Below are positions 1 to 12,800 of a stretch of DNA of 64,000 nt, piece by piece. Within the stretch, counting starts at the first letter, position 1. Every line of letters begins with the position of its first letter. This DNA is from Thinopyrum elongatum (Eukaryota > Streptophyta > Magnoliopsida > Poales > Poaceae), in the NCBI GenBank assembly GCA_011799875.1, contig CM022301.1:215880526-215944525 (forward strand), given 5' to 3'. Made by a program: the position numbers and the translations under genes. Below the pieces are notes generated by a model, which saw nothing but the letters and a program-made list of their open reading frames with translations, ran no database searches and had not been told where the DNA came from.

Positions 1-718
1 ATCAAAGAAACTCAAATAACTTTCATGGATAAAAATATAGATCTGATCATAAACTCAAAGTTCATCGGATCCCAACAAACACACCGCAAAAAGAGTTACA
101 TCAAATAGATCTCCAAGAGACCATTATATTGAGAATCAAAAGAGAGAGAGAGAGGAAGCCATCTAGCTACTAACTACGGACCCGAAGGTCTACAATGAAC
201 TACCCACGCATCATCGGAGAGGCACCAATGAGGATGATGAACCCCTCCGTGATGGTGTCTAGATTGGATCTGTGGTTTCTAGAACTTGCGGCGGCTGGAA
301 TTGTGTTTCGTCGACTCCCCTAGGGTTTTTGGATTTTCGGGGGTATCTATAGAGCAAAGAGGCGGTGCGGGAGGCGGCCGAGGTGGGCACAACCAACCAG
401 GGCGCGCCTGGGCCCCCAGGCGCGCCTAGGTGGGTTGTGCTCCCCTCGGAGCCCCCCTCTGGTACTTCCTTGGCCCAACTTGTGTCTTTTGGTCCAAAAA
501 AATCTCCAAAAAGTTTCGCTGCGTTTGGACTCCGTTTGGTATTGATTTTCTGCGAAGTAAAAAACAAGCAAAAAACAGCAACCGGCACTGGGCACTATGT
601 CAATAGGTTAGTCCCAAAAAATGATATAAAGTTGCTATACAATTATTGTAAAACATCCAAGAATGATAATATAACAACATGGAACAATAAAAATTATAGA
701 TACGTTGGAGACGTATCA
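1..718 (-). repeat. Element A 3' LTR (partial)
   Basis: This is the U3-side 718 bp of the LTR, reading TGATACGTCTCC from position 718 on the minus strand. It matches 6430-7148 with a few substitutions and a shorter GA run. A TATA-like stretch lies near 345-352, where the 5' LTR copy reads CTATAAATACC on the minus strand. The rest of the LTR, about 890 bp judging from the other copy, lies before the window start. Confidence 0.85.
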
Positions 719-3247
719 GCATCCCCAAGCTTAATTCCTGCTTGTCCTCGAGTAGATAAATGATAAAAACAGAATTTTTGATGTGGAATGCTGCCTATCA
801 TGTTCATCACATATTCTTTTCTTTTGTAGCATGGACATTTGGACTTTTATATGATTCAAATTAATAGTCTATTTTTGACATGAAGGCTTCAATACTCAAG
901 CATATCAACAAGCAACCATGTCTTTCAAAATATCCACACTAACGCAAGTTATCCCTAGCCCATTATGCTCAATCATTGATCCATTCATGAAACACACTCG
1001 CATATTAGCTACACCCAATGCTCAAGTATGATCATAGTGCCCCTTAGTTGGTGCTTTATAAGAGAAGATGGAGACTCAAATAAAAATAAAAATTGCATAA
1101 AGTAAAAAAGAAAGGCCCTTCTCAGAGGGAAGTAGGGATTTGTAGAGGTGCTAGAGCTCAAAGCGAAAAAAATGGAGATAAAACATTTTGAGTGGCATGC
1201 CTTTCCTGTCAGCGAAAACGATCGAGTAGTTCCCAATACTTTCCATGCTAGATATATCATAGGCGGTTCCCAAACAGAAAATAAAGTTTATTTCTTTTTC
1301 CACCATACTTTCACATTCCACGGCTAACCGAATCCACGGGTGCCGTCCATACCAACACTTTCCAAGGAATTTATTATTTGACAACATAAAGTAAATTCAT
1401 TTTTCATTTCGCGGTTGGGCATCCCTAATACCTTTGCCGTACTCTCGTGCAATGACAAGTGAATAAACACTCATCTTGAGAATAACACATCTAGCATGGA
1501 AAAATATCAGCCACCCCCTACCGTTTCATGAGCGGTACGAGCACACAAAAAGGAAATTTATTTTGAAGATTAGAGATGGCACATACAAATTTGCTTAGAA
1601 CGGCAAAAGAATACCGCATATAGGTAGGTATAGTGGACTCATATGGCAAAACTGGGTTTTAAGGATTTTGGATGCACAAGTAGTATTCCTACTTAGTACA
1701 AGTGAAGGCTAGCAAAAAGATTGAGAAGCATCCAACCAAGAAACGAAAAAACTCATAAGCGAGCATTAAGCATAACTAACACCGAATAATGCACCACAAG
1801 TAGGATGTAATTTCGTTGCATAACTATTGACTTTCGTGCTTGCATAGGGAATCACAAACCTTAACATCAATATTCTTACTAAACCATAATTACTCATCAA
1901 CATGACTCACATATTATATCATCATATCGCAAAACTATTACAAAGAATCAAGTTTATTTTGTCCAATGATCTTCATGAATTTTTTTATTATATCCTTCTT
2001 GAATATCTATCACTTTGGGACTAGTTTCATATGTTGCTTTTGATAGCTCAAACAAATCTAAGTGAAGAACATGAGCATAAAATTTTCTTCTCTCAAAATA
2101 ATATAAGTGAAGCATGAGAGAATTTCTTAAAAAATTTACTAACTCTCAAATAAATCTAAGTGAAGCATGAGAGCATTTCTTCATAAATAATAAAGCACAC
2201 CGTGCTCAAAAAGATATAAGTGAAGCACTAGAGCAATTCCATAGCTCAAAAAAATTTAAGTGAAGCACATAGAGCAATTCTAACAAATCATAGTAATATT
2301 TTGGCTCTCCCAAATAGGTGTGTCTAGCAAGGATACTTGACTTAAACTAAAAATCAAAACAAGCAAACACTCATATAACACAAGGCACTCCAAGCAAAAC
2401 TCATGATATGTGACGAATAAAAATATAGCTCCAAGTAAAATACCGATGGTCGTTAGAAGAAAGAGGGGATGCCACTCGGGGGCATACCCAAGCTTATTTG
2501 CTTGTTTCTCTTTGGATAATGGCTTGGGGTGCCGTGGGCATCCCTAAGCTTAGGCTCTTCTTACTCCTTATTCCTTCATCCATCGTGATCTCACCCAAAA
2601 CTTAAAACTTCAATCACACATAACTTAACAAAACCTTCATGAGATCCGTTAGTATAAGAAAACCAATCTTTACTTTAAGTACTGTAGAAAACCCATTCAA
2701 ATTTTGTTTTGCATTATATATACTGTATTCTAACTTTACCATGGCTTATACCCTCCAATACAAACCATAGATTCATCAAAATAAGCACACAATGCAAAGA
2801 AAATAGAATCTGTCAAAAACAGAACAGTCTGTAAAGATGCAAATTGTTCTCATACTTCTGTAACTCCAAAAATTCTGAAACATTAAGAAAACAGAGGCAA
2901 TATTTATATAAATCTTGTGTAAATAATTCAGAATGTTTCGTCGCTTCTTTGATTTTAAACAATTATTTTACTGGACGCAAAAGTTTCTGTTTTCCAACAA
3001 GGTCAAATCAACTATCACCAAAGCTATCCCAAAGCTTTACTTGGCACTAACACTAATTAAAACATAAAAAACACAATCATAACAGTAGCATAATTGTGCA
3101 AACACTCAGGAACAGAAAGAAAAAGGCAAAAATAAATTTTATTCATTGGTTTGCCTCCCAACAAGCGCTATCGTTTTACGCCCCTATCTAGGCATAATGC
3201 ATAGATTTAAGTGTTGTCATCTTTATTTCGAGATCCATAAGATGCCC
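719..3247 (-). other. Element A 3' noncoding region
   Basis: This is 2.5 kb of AT-rich DNA with no credible reading frame. It begins with the polypurine-tract side of the 3' LTR (719-731; minus strand ends CTTGGGGATGC). Around 2040-2290 the phrase 'ATATAAGTGAAGCA(T/C)' recurs about five times in a degenerate way. The same region reappears in element B (21138-23579), so A and B share LTR ends and this stretch but not their coding parts. A long noncoding 3' region is usual for Sabrina/WHAM-type elements. Confidence 0.7.
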
Positions 3248-5266
3248 TCATGATTGATTCATATGGTGGCTTAATTCTTGTTCTAGGGAAGTGTTCCATA
3301 CCCTAATATTGCCTTCTTTCATGTCAATCACGGCACCAATAGTACATAAAAACGGTCTACCAAGTATAATTGGACAAGACGGATTGCAATCAATATCAAG
3401 AACAATAAAATCTATGGGCACATAATTCCTATTTGCAAGAATAAGAACATAATTAATTCTTCCCAAAGGCTTTTTAATAGTAGAATCTGCCAAGTGCAAA
3501 TTTAAAGAACACTCTTCAATATTGGTAAGGCCAAGCACATCACATAAAGACTTCGGAATTGTGGAAACACTAGCACCCAAGTCACATAAAGCAAAACACT
3601 CATAATTTTTAATCTTGATTTTGATAGTAGGTTCCCATTCATCATGTAATTATCTAGGAATTGAGATCTCTAATTCCAAATTTTCTTCAAAAGCTTTCAT
3701 CATAGCATCAACGATGTGTTTAGTAAAAGCTTTATTTTGTTCATAGGCATGGGGTGAATTTATCATGGATTGCAACAAAGAAATACAATCAATCAAAGAG
3801 CAATTATCATAATTAAAGTCTTTGTAATCCAAAAGAGTGGGCACATCACTAGTTAAAGTTTTGACCTCTCCAAACCCACTTTTATCAATTTTCTCAACAA
3901 GGTTTTCACCCTCCAAATTATCGGGACGCCTTCTAACTAAAGTTGACTCTTCTTAAGTCCCTTTATCATCAATTTTAATTTTACTAAACAAGGAATCAAT
4001 AGAAGAAACACCAATCACTTTAAGATCTTCATCATTTTTATGAAAGCAATCACTAGAAAACGCTTTTTCTAAAAATTCTCTTCTAGCTCTAAGCATAGCG
4101 GTTCTTTTCTTGCTTTCATCCATAGAAACATATAAAGCTTTAATTGATTCTTCAACCTTAACCACAAAAGCTTTCAACTTGAGATTTTCCACATCAAGGG
4201 AAATTCTATCAATGCTTCTAGACATATCATCAATCTTGTTCAACTTTTGTTCTATAGTATTATTGAAAACTTTTTGAGCATTGATAAATTCTTTAATATT
4301 ATTCTCAAGATCAGAGGTGTTCCTATTATTATTATAAGAAGAATTACCATAGGAATTACCATAATTATTAGAGGAATTTCCTAGAAAAGTTCTAGGATTA
4401 AAATTACCTCTATAAGCATTATTATTAAAATTGTTTCACGAGTAAAAATTCACATCTACGGCATCACTATTTTGCTCAATAAAAGTAGACAAAGGCACAT
4501 CATTAAGATCAATAGGAGAACTTTTATTAGCAACCAATTTCATCAGAGCATCAACTTTTTCACTCAAAGAATTTATTTCTTCAACCGAATTAACTTTTTT
4601 ACTACTAGGAGCTCTTTCGGTATGCCATTGTGAATAATTTGCCATAATATTATCAAGCAATTTAGTAGCTTCATCCAAAGTAATTTCCATAAAAGTACCA
4701 CCCGCGGCGGAATCTAAAAGATTTCTAGAGACAAAATTCAATCCCGCATAAAAAATTTGTATGATCATCCAAAGATTTAAACCATGAGTAGGACAATTTC
4801 TTAGCATCAATTTCATTCTTTCCCAAGATTGCGCAACATGTTCATGCTCAAGTTGCTTAAAATTCATGATTTGTGTCCTAAGGGAAATAATCTTCGCGAG
4901 CGGAAAATACTTAGTAATAAATGCATCCTTGCACTTATCCCAAGAATCGATACTATTGCGAGGCATGGAAGAAAACCAAATTTTTACACGATCTCGCAAA
5001 GAAAACGGGAATAATTTCAACTTCACAATATCATTGTCCACATCTTTTTTCTTTTGCATATCGCATAATTCCACGAATGTGTTAAGATGGGACGCGGCAT
5101 CCTCATTAGGAGTACCGGAAAACTGATCTTTCATAACAAGATTCAACAAAGCGGCATTAATATCACAAGATTCCACACTAGTGGCGGGAGGAGCAATCGG
5201 AGTGCTAATAAAATCATTATTGTTGGTATTGGAAAATTCGCACAACTTGGTGTTCTCTTGAGTCAT
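3248..5266 (-). pseudogene. gag-protease frame of element A, broken by three in-frame stops
   Basis: Starting at the ATG at 5266 (MTQENTKLCEF), one frame runs to 3248, about 670 codons. The first 280 residues form a retrotransposon gag domain (SLRDRVKIWFSSMPRNSI, then the helical KCKDAFITKYFPL segment). An Asn/Tyr-rich linker and a charged helical stretch follow. The last 110 residues are a retropepsin-like domain (LGASVSTIPKSLCDVLG ... CPIILGRPFL). The active-site Asp-Ser/Thr-Gly is not in canonical form, reading CDLGASVS, as in Athila-type proteases. Stop codons at 4436-4438 (TGA), 3953-3955 (TAA) and 3650-3652 (TAA) all lie in this one frame with no frameshift. The surroundings of the first suggest CGA changed to TGA. 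In life the products would build the cytoplasmic virus-like particle; this copy can make only the N-terminal gag part. No pol follows. Confidence 0.85.
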
Positions 5267-5453
5267 CGTGACTATGCAAACAAGATTGCACACAAAAACA
5301 GATCTGACGAAAAAACAGCGAACGAAAAAGAGGGCGAATAAAATGGCAAATTTTTGTGAAGTGGGGGAGATGAAAACGAGAGGCAAATGGAGAATAATGT
5401 AAATTGCAAGGAGATGAGATTTGTGATTAGGAACCTGATAGATATTGATGATG

Positions 5454-5472
5454 TCTCCCGGCAACGGCGCCA
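5454..5472 (-). other. Primer-binding site of element A (tRNA-Asp type), with a second copy beside the LTR
   Basis: The minus strand reads TGGCGCCGTTGCCGGGAGA, which resembles the tRNA-Asp 3' end used by Athila-lineage elements. It lies about 70 bp inside the LTR boundary at 5542. A degenerate copy, TGGCACCGTTGACGCGG (5530 to 5514), occupies the usual place 11 nt from the LTR, which is where element B has its only copy. A third version, TGGCACCGTTACCCG (5753 to 5739), lies inside the LTR itself. Confidence 0.7.
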
Positions 5473-5541
5473 GAAATTCGCACGTTGAGGGGAGACTATC
5501 TTGACTTGATCCTCCGCGTCAACGGTGCCAGAAATTCCTTT

Positions 5542-7148
5542 TGATGTCTCTTGAACTACATCCGTATTTCCCCAAAGAGGAAGGGATGATGCAGCACAGC
5601 TACGGTAGCTATTTACCTCAGTGATGAGACCAAGGTTATCGAACCAGTAGGAGAACCAAGCAACACTATGTAAACGGTTCCCGCACACAAAGAACAAATA
5701 CTTGCAACCCGACGTTTTAAAGGGGTTGTCAATCCCTTTCGGGTAACGGTGCCAGAAATTGTCACGTGGGCGGGAGAAAAATTATGATAGATTGGATAAA
5801 TAGATCTCACGGAAATGCGAAATAAAATAAATGGCAAAAAAGTGCAGCAAGTTATTTTTGGGTTTTTGGATTAATAGATCTGAAAATAAAAGCAAATAAA
5901 AATAGATCTCGAAGGCAAATATGATAAAGAATAGACCCGGGGGCCGTAGATTTCACTTGTGGCTTCTCTCGAGAAAAATAGCATACGGTGGGTAAACAAA
6001 TTACTGTTGGGCAATTGATAGAACTTCAAATAATTATGATGATATCCAGGCAATGATCATTATATATGCATCACGTCCAAGATTAGTAGACCGACTCCTG
6101 CCTGCATCTACTACTATTACTCCACACATCGACCGCTATCCAGCATGCATCTAGTGTATTAAGTTCATGGAGAAATGGAGTAATGCAATAAGAACAATGA
6201 CATGATGTAGATAAGATCTATTCATGTAGGAATAGACCCCATCTTGTTATCCTTAATAGCAACGATACATACATGTCATTTCCTCTTCTGTCACTGGGAT
6301 TGAGCACCATAAGATCGAACCCATCACAAAGCACCTCTTCCCATGGCAAGAAATATCAATCTAGTCGGCCTAACTAAACCAAAGATTCGAAGAAGAAATA
6401 CAAAGCTATAAGTAATCATGCATATAAGAGATCAAAGAAACTCAAATAACTTTCATGGATAAAAATATAGATCTGATCATAAACTCAAAGTTCATCAGAT
6501 CCCAACAAACACACCGCAAAAAGAGTTACATCAAATAGATCTCCAAGAGACCATTGTATTGAGAATCAAAAGAGAGAGAGGAAGCCATCTAGCTACTAAC
6601 TACGGACCCGAAGGTCTACAATGAAATACTCACGTATCATCGAAGAGGCACCAATGAGGATGATGAACCCCTCCATGATGGTGTCTAGATTGGATCTGTG
6701 GTTTCTGGAACTTGCGGCGGCTGGAATTGTGTTTCGTTGACTCCCCTAGGGTTTTTTGGATTTTCGTGGTATTTATAGAGCAAAGAGGCGGTGCGGGAGG
6801 CGGCCGAGGTGGGCACAACCCACCAGGGCGCGCCTGGGCCCCCAGGTGCGCCCAGGTGGGTTGTGCTCCCCTCGGAGCCCCCCTCTGGTACTTCCTTGGC
6901 CCAACTTGTGTTTTCTGGTCCAAAAAAAATCTCCAAAATGTTTCGCCGCGTTTGGACTCCGTTTGGTATTGATTTTCTACAAAGTAAAAAACAAGCAAAA
7001 AAAACAGCAACTGGCACTGGGCACTATGTCAATAGGTTAGTCCCAAAAAATGATATAAAGTTGCTATAAAATGATTGTAAAACATCCAAGAATGATAATA
7101 TAACAACATGGAACAATCAAAAATTATAGATACGTTGGAGACGTATCA
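5542..7148 (-). repeat. Element A 5' LTR
   Basis: This is a 1,607-bp LTR with TG...CA ends (plus strand starts TGATGTCTCTTG and ends ACGTATCA). On the minus strand U3 starts at 7148. A CTATAAATACC TATA box sits near 6770-6780, so transcription would run leftward into gag. The inner end was placed by alignment with the element B LTR start at 34642. The last 718 bp match 1-718. Confidence 0.8.
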
Positions 7149-7825
7149 GCGTACAAGTGTGCAAGGGTCCGAATCCCTTTCTAGGTTGCCTTGGGCCTCC
7201 TTTTATAGCTCAAGGGGTAACCACAGTGGCAAAACAGTCATTATCATGTGATTAGATAGCTAACAATGCTATCATACCTAACTTTGGCAGTTAGGACAAA
7301 GTGCATTAAATGCACTGCTAGGTGTCATGCTGAGGGTGAAGCCCGGCAAGCCTCCGTGCCACTTAATCATCTCCTGCTTATCTGTTCGACACGCCTCTGG
7401 ACGGGTGTCATATGAGTGTAATCTGTCTTCCAACGGGCCGCCACATGTTAAGTGGAATCCACTTAATCATCTGGAGGCTCGACACCGCATTGATAAGTGA
7501 TTTTTGTTGTGGTGCGGTGGAGCGGTGGTGCCTTGGCGGGAGTTCTTGCCCTTGGCGGCCCCGACAAGCCTGCCTGGGCAATCTTGGACTTGTCCTCGGG
7601 GTGGTCTCGACCTGGCCAGGCTCTCCTGCCTGGCAAGGGAGGCCTTCCCAAGGTGGTGTTTTGCTGTCTCGTATGTCGACTTGGTCTTCTTGATCCGCTC
7701 CTTGATCTCACAAAGAACGGTTTCTCTGGCTTGGCCTTGTGTTTACCCAATGGGTGCTGGATATGTGACTGTCAGCATGCCTGTGCATGGGTCTAGTCAA
7801 CAACTACAAATGTTTGTTGCACCGG
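7149..7825 (-). repeat. Element M: unassigned Gypsy-type LTR fragment
   Basis: No coding sequence is visible. The minus strand has a TATAAAAGG box (plus 7199-7207) followed by a CCTTGGGCCT... leader, and GC-rich sequence upstream of it. That is the layout of a minus-strand LTR promoter. The piece starts exactly where element A ends, so A probably inserted into this LTR and the rest lies beyond the window. Its right edge, near 7825, runs into a Sabrina-type LTR tail. I do not recognise the family. Confidence 0.4.
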
Positions 7826-8224
7826 CCTGCGGCAGTGGAAAAAGTATTTCGGGTGTCTCTCTGATGTATGGGAATATTTGAGAATTTATAGAGGCGGAAT
7901 TAGGTCAAGAGGTCCCACGAGGGGCCCACAAGCCTGGGGGGCGCCTCCCGAGCTTGTTGCTCCCTCGTTGCTCGTCAGGTCTTCTACCGAACCATCTAGG
8001 GTCCCTTCTGGTCGAGAAAAAGTTAATCCAAAGTTTTTTCTCCGTTTGGACCCTGTTTGATATTGATTTCATGAAAAGCCAAAAACAAGCAAGAACACAA
8101 CAACTGGCACTAGGTTAATAGGTTAGTCCCAAAAAATGATATATAATTGCATAATAAACATCCAAGATTGATACTATAATAGCATGGAACAATCATAAAT
8201 TATAGATATGTTGGAGACGTATCA
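7826..8224 (-). repeat. Element H: truncated Sabrina-like LTR end
   Basis: About 400 bp match the terminal part of the element B LTR (compare 20750-21137 and 36000-36423). The piece includes the GAGAATTTATAGAGGC promoter region and the terminus ATATGTTGGAGACGTATCA at 8206-8224. Only this end of the LTR is present. It is fused directly to a Copia LTR that lacks its own first 220 bp. Confidence 0.7.
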
Positions 8225-8705
8225 CCTCTTTACTTGGTTGCAAGCGTGTAGCCTTCACGATCCAGCAGCGCTTCGCCGTCCAGAGCTAATCGTCGCCGGT
8301 GAATTAGAGGGAGGAGATTAGAACCACATTAGGCTTATAATTATGAGGACAAGAGGATTAGCCAAGCTCTAATTAGTCAACTAGGAGCAACTAGGACATG
8401 AACTAGAAGAACTAGAGGAGGCTCAAAAAACTATATATTTCAAGAGACAAAAATCCTCCAGTATATATAGATCGGAGGGGAGGGAGAGGGCAGCCACCAA
8501 GGGGGAAAGAGTCCCCCTTGGTGTGCCGACCTAGGGGAGGAGTCCCACTCCCTCCCCTAGTAGGATACGCCCCCCCCCCCCCGCAAGGAAAGGGGGCGCC
8601 ACCTCCACTTGGGCCCTTGTGGCCCAAGTTGCCTTCCACCTCTTGGCCTTTTAAGGCCCGTCGATATTTGAATTAAATATAAAATGTTCAAAATACCTCT
8701 AGACC

Positions 8706-8739
<34 letters not shown>

Positions 8740-9841
8740 CATCTCCGGAAACATTTTCCACCTATATATAATTTATCGGTAAGACCCGGTATTACTCGAT
8801 ACTCTCCTAAACCCTTCCGGTGACCCCGAAACACTCCCGGATCCTCTCGGAACTATTCTGAATATTCATGAAACAATTCCACAAATATATTCTCATGACT
8901 CCTGTCCTACTAAAACTCAGCAGATAGTGATGGCCTTAAGTGTGTGACCCCGTAGGTTCAGTAACTCATAGACATGAACGGAACCGTTCGTTTAATGACT
9001 GGCAGCGGGACCGTGGACGTCCGTATTGGTCCCTATGAGCACATGAATGATATTGGAGTGAACCTTAGGTTATGATGTAATGTTTCCTTTGCTTTGCGAT
9101 ACTTCACAAAACCCAGGATGCATCGGTATCCTCCCGAGTAATCACTATGCTCGTTATACCGAAATTCTCATTACCGGTTTTGTTCTTCTTTCTTGTTATT
9201 ATGTTCCAGCATTCCCGTGATGAAGTCATGTGTGTCTGGCCAGACGATGATTGATGCCGTCACACCAAGAGGGCCCAAAGAATATATCTCCATCGTCGGA
9301 GGAGCAAATCCCACCCTCGAGCTATCCGGCCACTTGTCAAACTTTCCGATGAACCTGTAAGTTGTCGTTATGATCACTGTGTTGCAGGTGACGTTTGAGC
9401 AACCTCAAAGCCCACCGGACGGTAAGAAGTGACCACGATACTCTCATGGTTTAAGGAGCAATTTCGCATGTTAACACTCCGTGTTATTACAATTGAATAC
9501 AGACAATATTAACTCAATTCATAACACACAAGATTGGGTTGGTTCAATATGTTCGTTCTTCCAACGTCATAATTTCAATCTTGTTTTAGGATCATTGTTA
9601 CACTTAACAATATCCTTCGATCCGGAAAATGTGATCGCCAACAACACTTGAGCTAGTCTTAGAGGTGAGACTAGGAACCTTTTTATTTTACCGTTTATCA
9701 TTCCACACGTGCTCATGAGTTTTCCACCGAATCGCATATTCCAGGATCATAGAAGTTATAACATAGAATATAAACTCTTTAATTATGAATATGGAAATAT
9801 AATAATACAAATAGTATTGCCTCTAGGGCATATTTCCAAAA
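8225..9841 (-). repeat. Element C 3' LTR, lacking about 220 bp
   Basis: This matches the split 5' LTR from about 19268 onward, so the U5-side 220 bp present at 19048-19267 are missing here. Its outer end has decayed to CCAAAA at 9836-9841 where the partner has CCAACA. The polypurine tract (minus GTGCAAGTGAGAGAC, plus 9842-9856) lies directly beside it. It contains a C-run at about 8570-8582 and an AT dinucleotide run at about 8706-8735. Confidence 0.85.
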
Positions 9842-9874
9842 GTCTCTCACTTGCACTAGAGTCAATATTCTAGT

Positions 9875-12800
9875 TTACATAGTCTCTTTAACACCTATGG
9901 CTATCCAGTGTTGCTCATGCTTTGATCGTGGTAGAGCCTTCATTATCGGGTCTGACACATTAAAATCCATGTGAATCTTGAGAATCTTCACATAGCCCTT
10001 CTCAACATATTGTCGGACAATGTGAAACTCATGTTCAATGTGTCTGGTCTTCATGTGTGATCTTGGTTCCTTTGCTTGAGCAACGGCACCACTATTATCA
10101 CAATAGAGGGCCATTGGATTCATCACACTTGGGACAACACCAATTTCTTTAAGAAACTTCTTGATCCAGAACGCCTCCTTTGAAGCTTCTGAAGCTACAA
10201 TATACTCTGCTTCTGTCGTAGAATCCACACAGTATTTTCTTTGAAACTCTTCCAAACAACCGCACCACCATTAAGTGTAAAAACATAACCTGATTGAGAC
10301 TTATAGTCATCTATATCAGTCATGAAGCTAGCATCAGAGTAACCATTTACAACGAGTTCTTCATCACCTCCATAAACAAGGAGCATATACATTGTTCTTC
10401 TGAGGTACATAAGAATATTATTAACTGCTGTCTAGTGAGCCAATCCTGGATCACTCTGATATCTGCTACTAACACTTAGCAGATAAGAAACATCTGGTCT
10501 AGTACATATCATAGCATACATGATGGAGCCAATTGCAGAGGCATATAGTACTCCACTCTTTTGCACTCGCTCATCAATTGTCTTCGGACATTGATTTTTG
10601 CTAAGTGTTATGCCACGTGACATTGGGAGAAAACCTTTCTTAGCATTCTCCATTTTAAACCTCTTTAAAACCTTGTCAATGTATGAGCTTTTACTTAGTG
10701 CTATTAGATGTCTTGATCTATTTTCTATAGATCTTTATGCCCAATATGTATGCAGCTTCACCTAAGTCCTTCATTGAAAAACCACTCTTTCAATAGTCTT
10801 TTATTGTGCCAAGATACTTAGTATCATTCCCAATCAATAATATGTCATACACATATAATATTGGAAATACTACAGAGCTCCCACTAAACTTCTTGTATAC
10901 ACAAGCTTCTTCATCATTTTTAATGAATCAAAACTCTTTTACTACTTCATCAGAACGTTGATTCTAGCTCCTTGATGCTTGCTTCAAACCATATATTAAC
11001 CTTTGAAGCTTGCACACCTTTCCGGCATCCTTGTATCATGTATACATCCTCTTTCAAATTTTCATTTAGGAAAGCGGTTTTGACATCCATCTGCCATATC
11101 TCGTAGTCAAAATATGCAGCTATAGCTATTATAATCCGTACAAACTTTAGCATTGCTACTGGAAAGAAAGTTTCATCATATTTGACTCTCTCAACTTGCG
11201 AAAACCCTTTCGCAACTAGCCTTGCTTTGTAAATGGCTGGATTACCACTCGCGTCTGTTTTCCTCTTGAAGATCCATTGACATTGTATAGGTTTTACACC
11301 CTCTGGAGGATCGACTAAGTTCCAAACTTGATTCTCGTACATGGACTCCATTTCGGATTGCATGGCTTTTAGCCATTCTTTTGAGCTAGGCGCCGCCATC
11401 GCTTCCTTGTAGTGTGCAGGCTCATCTTCTTCTAAGATGAATATTTCATTATGAAACCATTCAGGAGGTTTGATAACTCTTCCTGACCTGCGCGGTGAAG
11501 TTATAGTCTTAACTGGAGTTTCTACAGCTGGTGTAGTAACTTCTGGTTTAGTTGTGCGGACAACTTCTGGAACATATTCCATATTGTCAGTCCTATTCAC
11601 TTTTGGAGATTCAGTAATCTTGTTAAGCTGTACTGTCCTCCCACTTACTTCTTTAGCGAGAAACTCATCCTCGAGAAAGTGTCCACGTTTTGCGACAAAC
11701 ACTTTGTCACTTGACTTTTGGTAGAAGGAATGCCCAAATGTTTCTTTGGGATAACCTACAAAGTAGCATTTGTCTGCTTTAGGATCGAGCTTGTTTGGTT
11801 GTAAACATTTTACATAAGCTTCACAACCCCAAATTTTAAGATGCGACAAATTTGGTTTCTTGCCATTCCATAACTCATATGGTGTCGTCTCAATATATTT
11901 AGACGGTGCTTTGTTTAGTGTATATATTGTTGTTTTAAGTGCATATACCCAAAATGATAACGGTAGATCGGTAAATGTCATCATTGACCTAACCATGTCT
12001 AACAAGGTTCGGTTATGCCTTTCCGATACATAGTTTCTTGGCGGAGTTCCGGGAGGGGTAAGTTGTGGGATGATCCCACAATCACTTAGATGCTTGCTAA
12101 ACTCGTGCCTTAGATATTCTCCTCCATTATCTGATCGTAGAAATTTTATCTTTTTGCCACGATGATTCTCAACTTCGTTTTGAAATTCTTTGAATTTTCA
12201 AATGTTTCAGACTTATGCTTCATTAAATAGATATACCCATATCTACTCCAATCGTCAGTGAAGGTAACAAAGTATAAGTATCCACCGCGCGCCAGAACAA
12301 TCATTGGTCCACATACATCACTATGTATTCTATGCAACACTTCTAGACCCGTTCAAGATGACCAGTGAACGGTGTTTTGGTCATTTTACCCATCAGACAA
12401 GCTTCGCATGTATCAAATGATTCAAAATCAAATGGTGTTAACACTCCATCTTTATGAAGTTTTTGCATGCATTTCTTTCCGACATGACCAAGACGGCAGT
12501 GCCACATATAAGTGGTATTATCAGTCTTCTTAAGAGGTTTAACATTAATGTTATAGACTTCTTTCTCACGTTCAAGATCTAATATGAATAATCCACCAAT
12601 CATGGGTGCAAATCCATAAAACATATCCTTATAATATATTGAACAACCATTTCTCTCAGATTTATAAGAATGATCGTCATTTATCAAACATGATCCAGAG
12701 ATAATGTTCTTACATAACTTTGGAACAAAATAACAATTATTCAGTTCTAAGATAAATCCTTAGGGTAAGCTTAATGACATGACACCGACGGCCTGAGCGG

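Larger units (their letters stand above)
1..7148 (-). mobile_element. Element A: Athila/Sabrina-like Ty3-Gypsy element, left end outside window
   Basis: The same roughly 718-bp sequence occurs at 1-718 and 6430-7148, and both copies end at an ACGTATCA terminus. These are the two LTRs of one minus-strand element. Read on the minus strand the order is 5' LTR (7148-5542), primer-binding site, gag-protease frame, about 2.5 kb of noncoding DNA, and 3' LTR (718 to the window edge). The tRNA-Asp-type primer site TGGCGCCGTTGCCGGG and the protease type point to the Athila lineage, where Sabrina and WHAM sit. No reverse transcriptase, RNase H or integrase is present, so the copy would have depended on enzymes made elsewhere. 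By eye the LTRs differ at about 3-4% of positions, fewer than for C, D or E, so A is probably one of the younger insertions. Only the right flank of the target site (GCGTA, 7149-7153) can be seen. Confidence 0.85.

Noticed and set aside
365..763. Possible proline/glycine-rich protein gene (repeated at 6712-7069 and 56487-56711)
   Set aside because: The same frame appears in every Sabrina-type LTR copy on varying strands and lies over the LTR promoter region. It is a chance frame in GC-rich LTR sequence.
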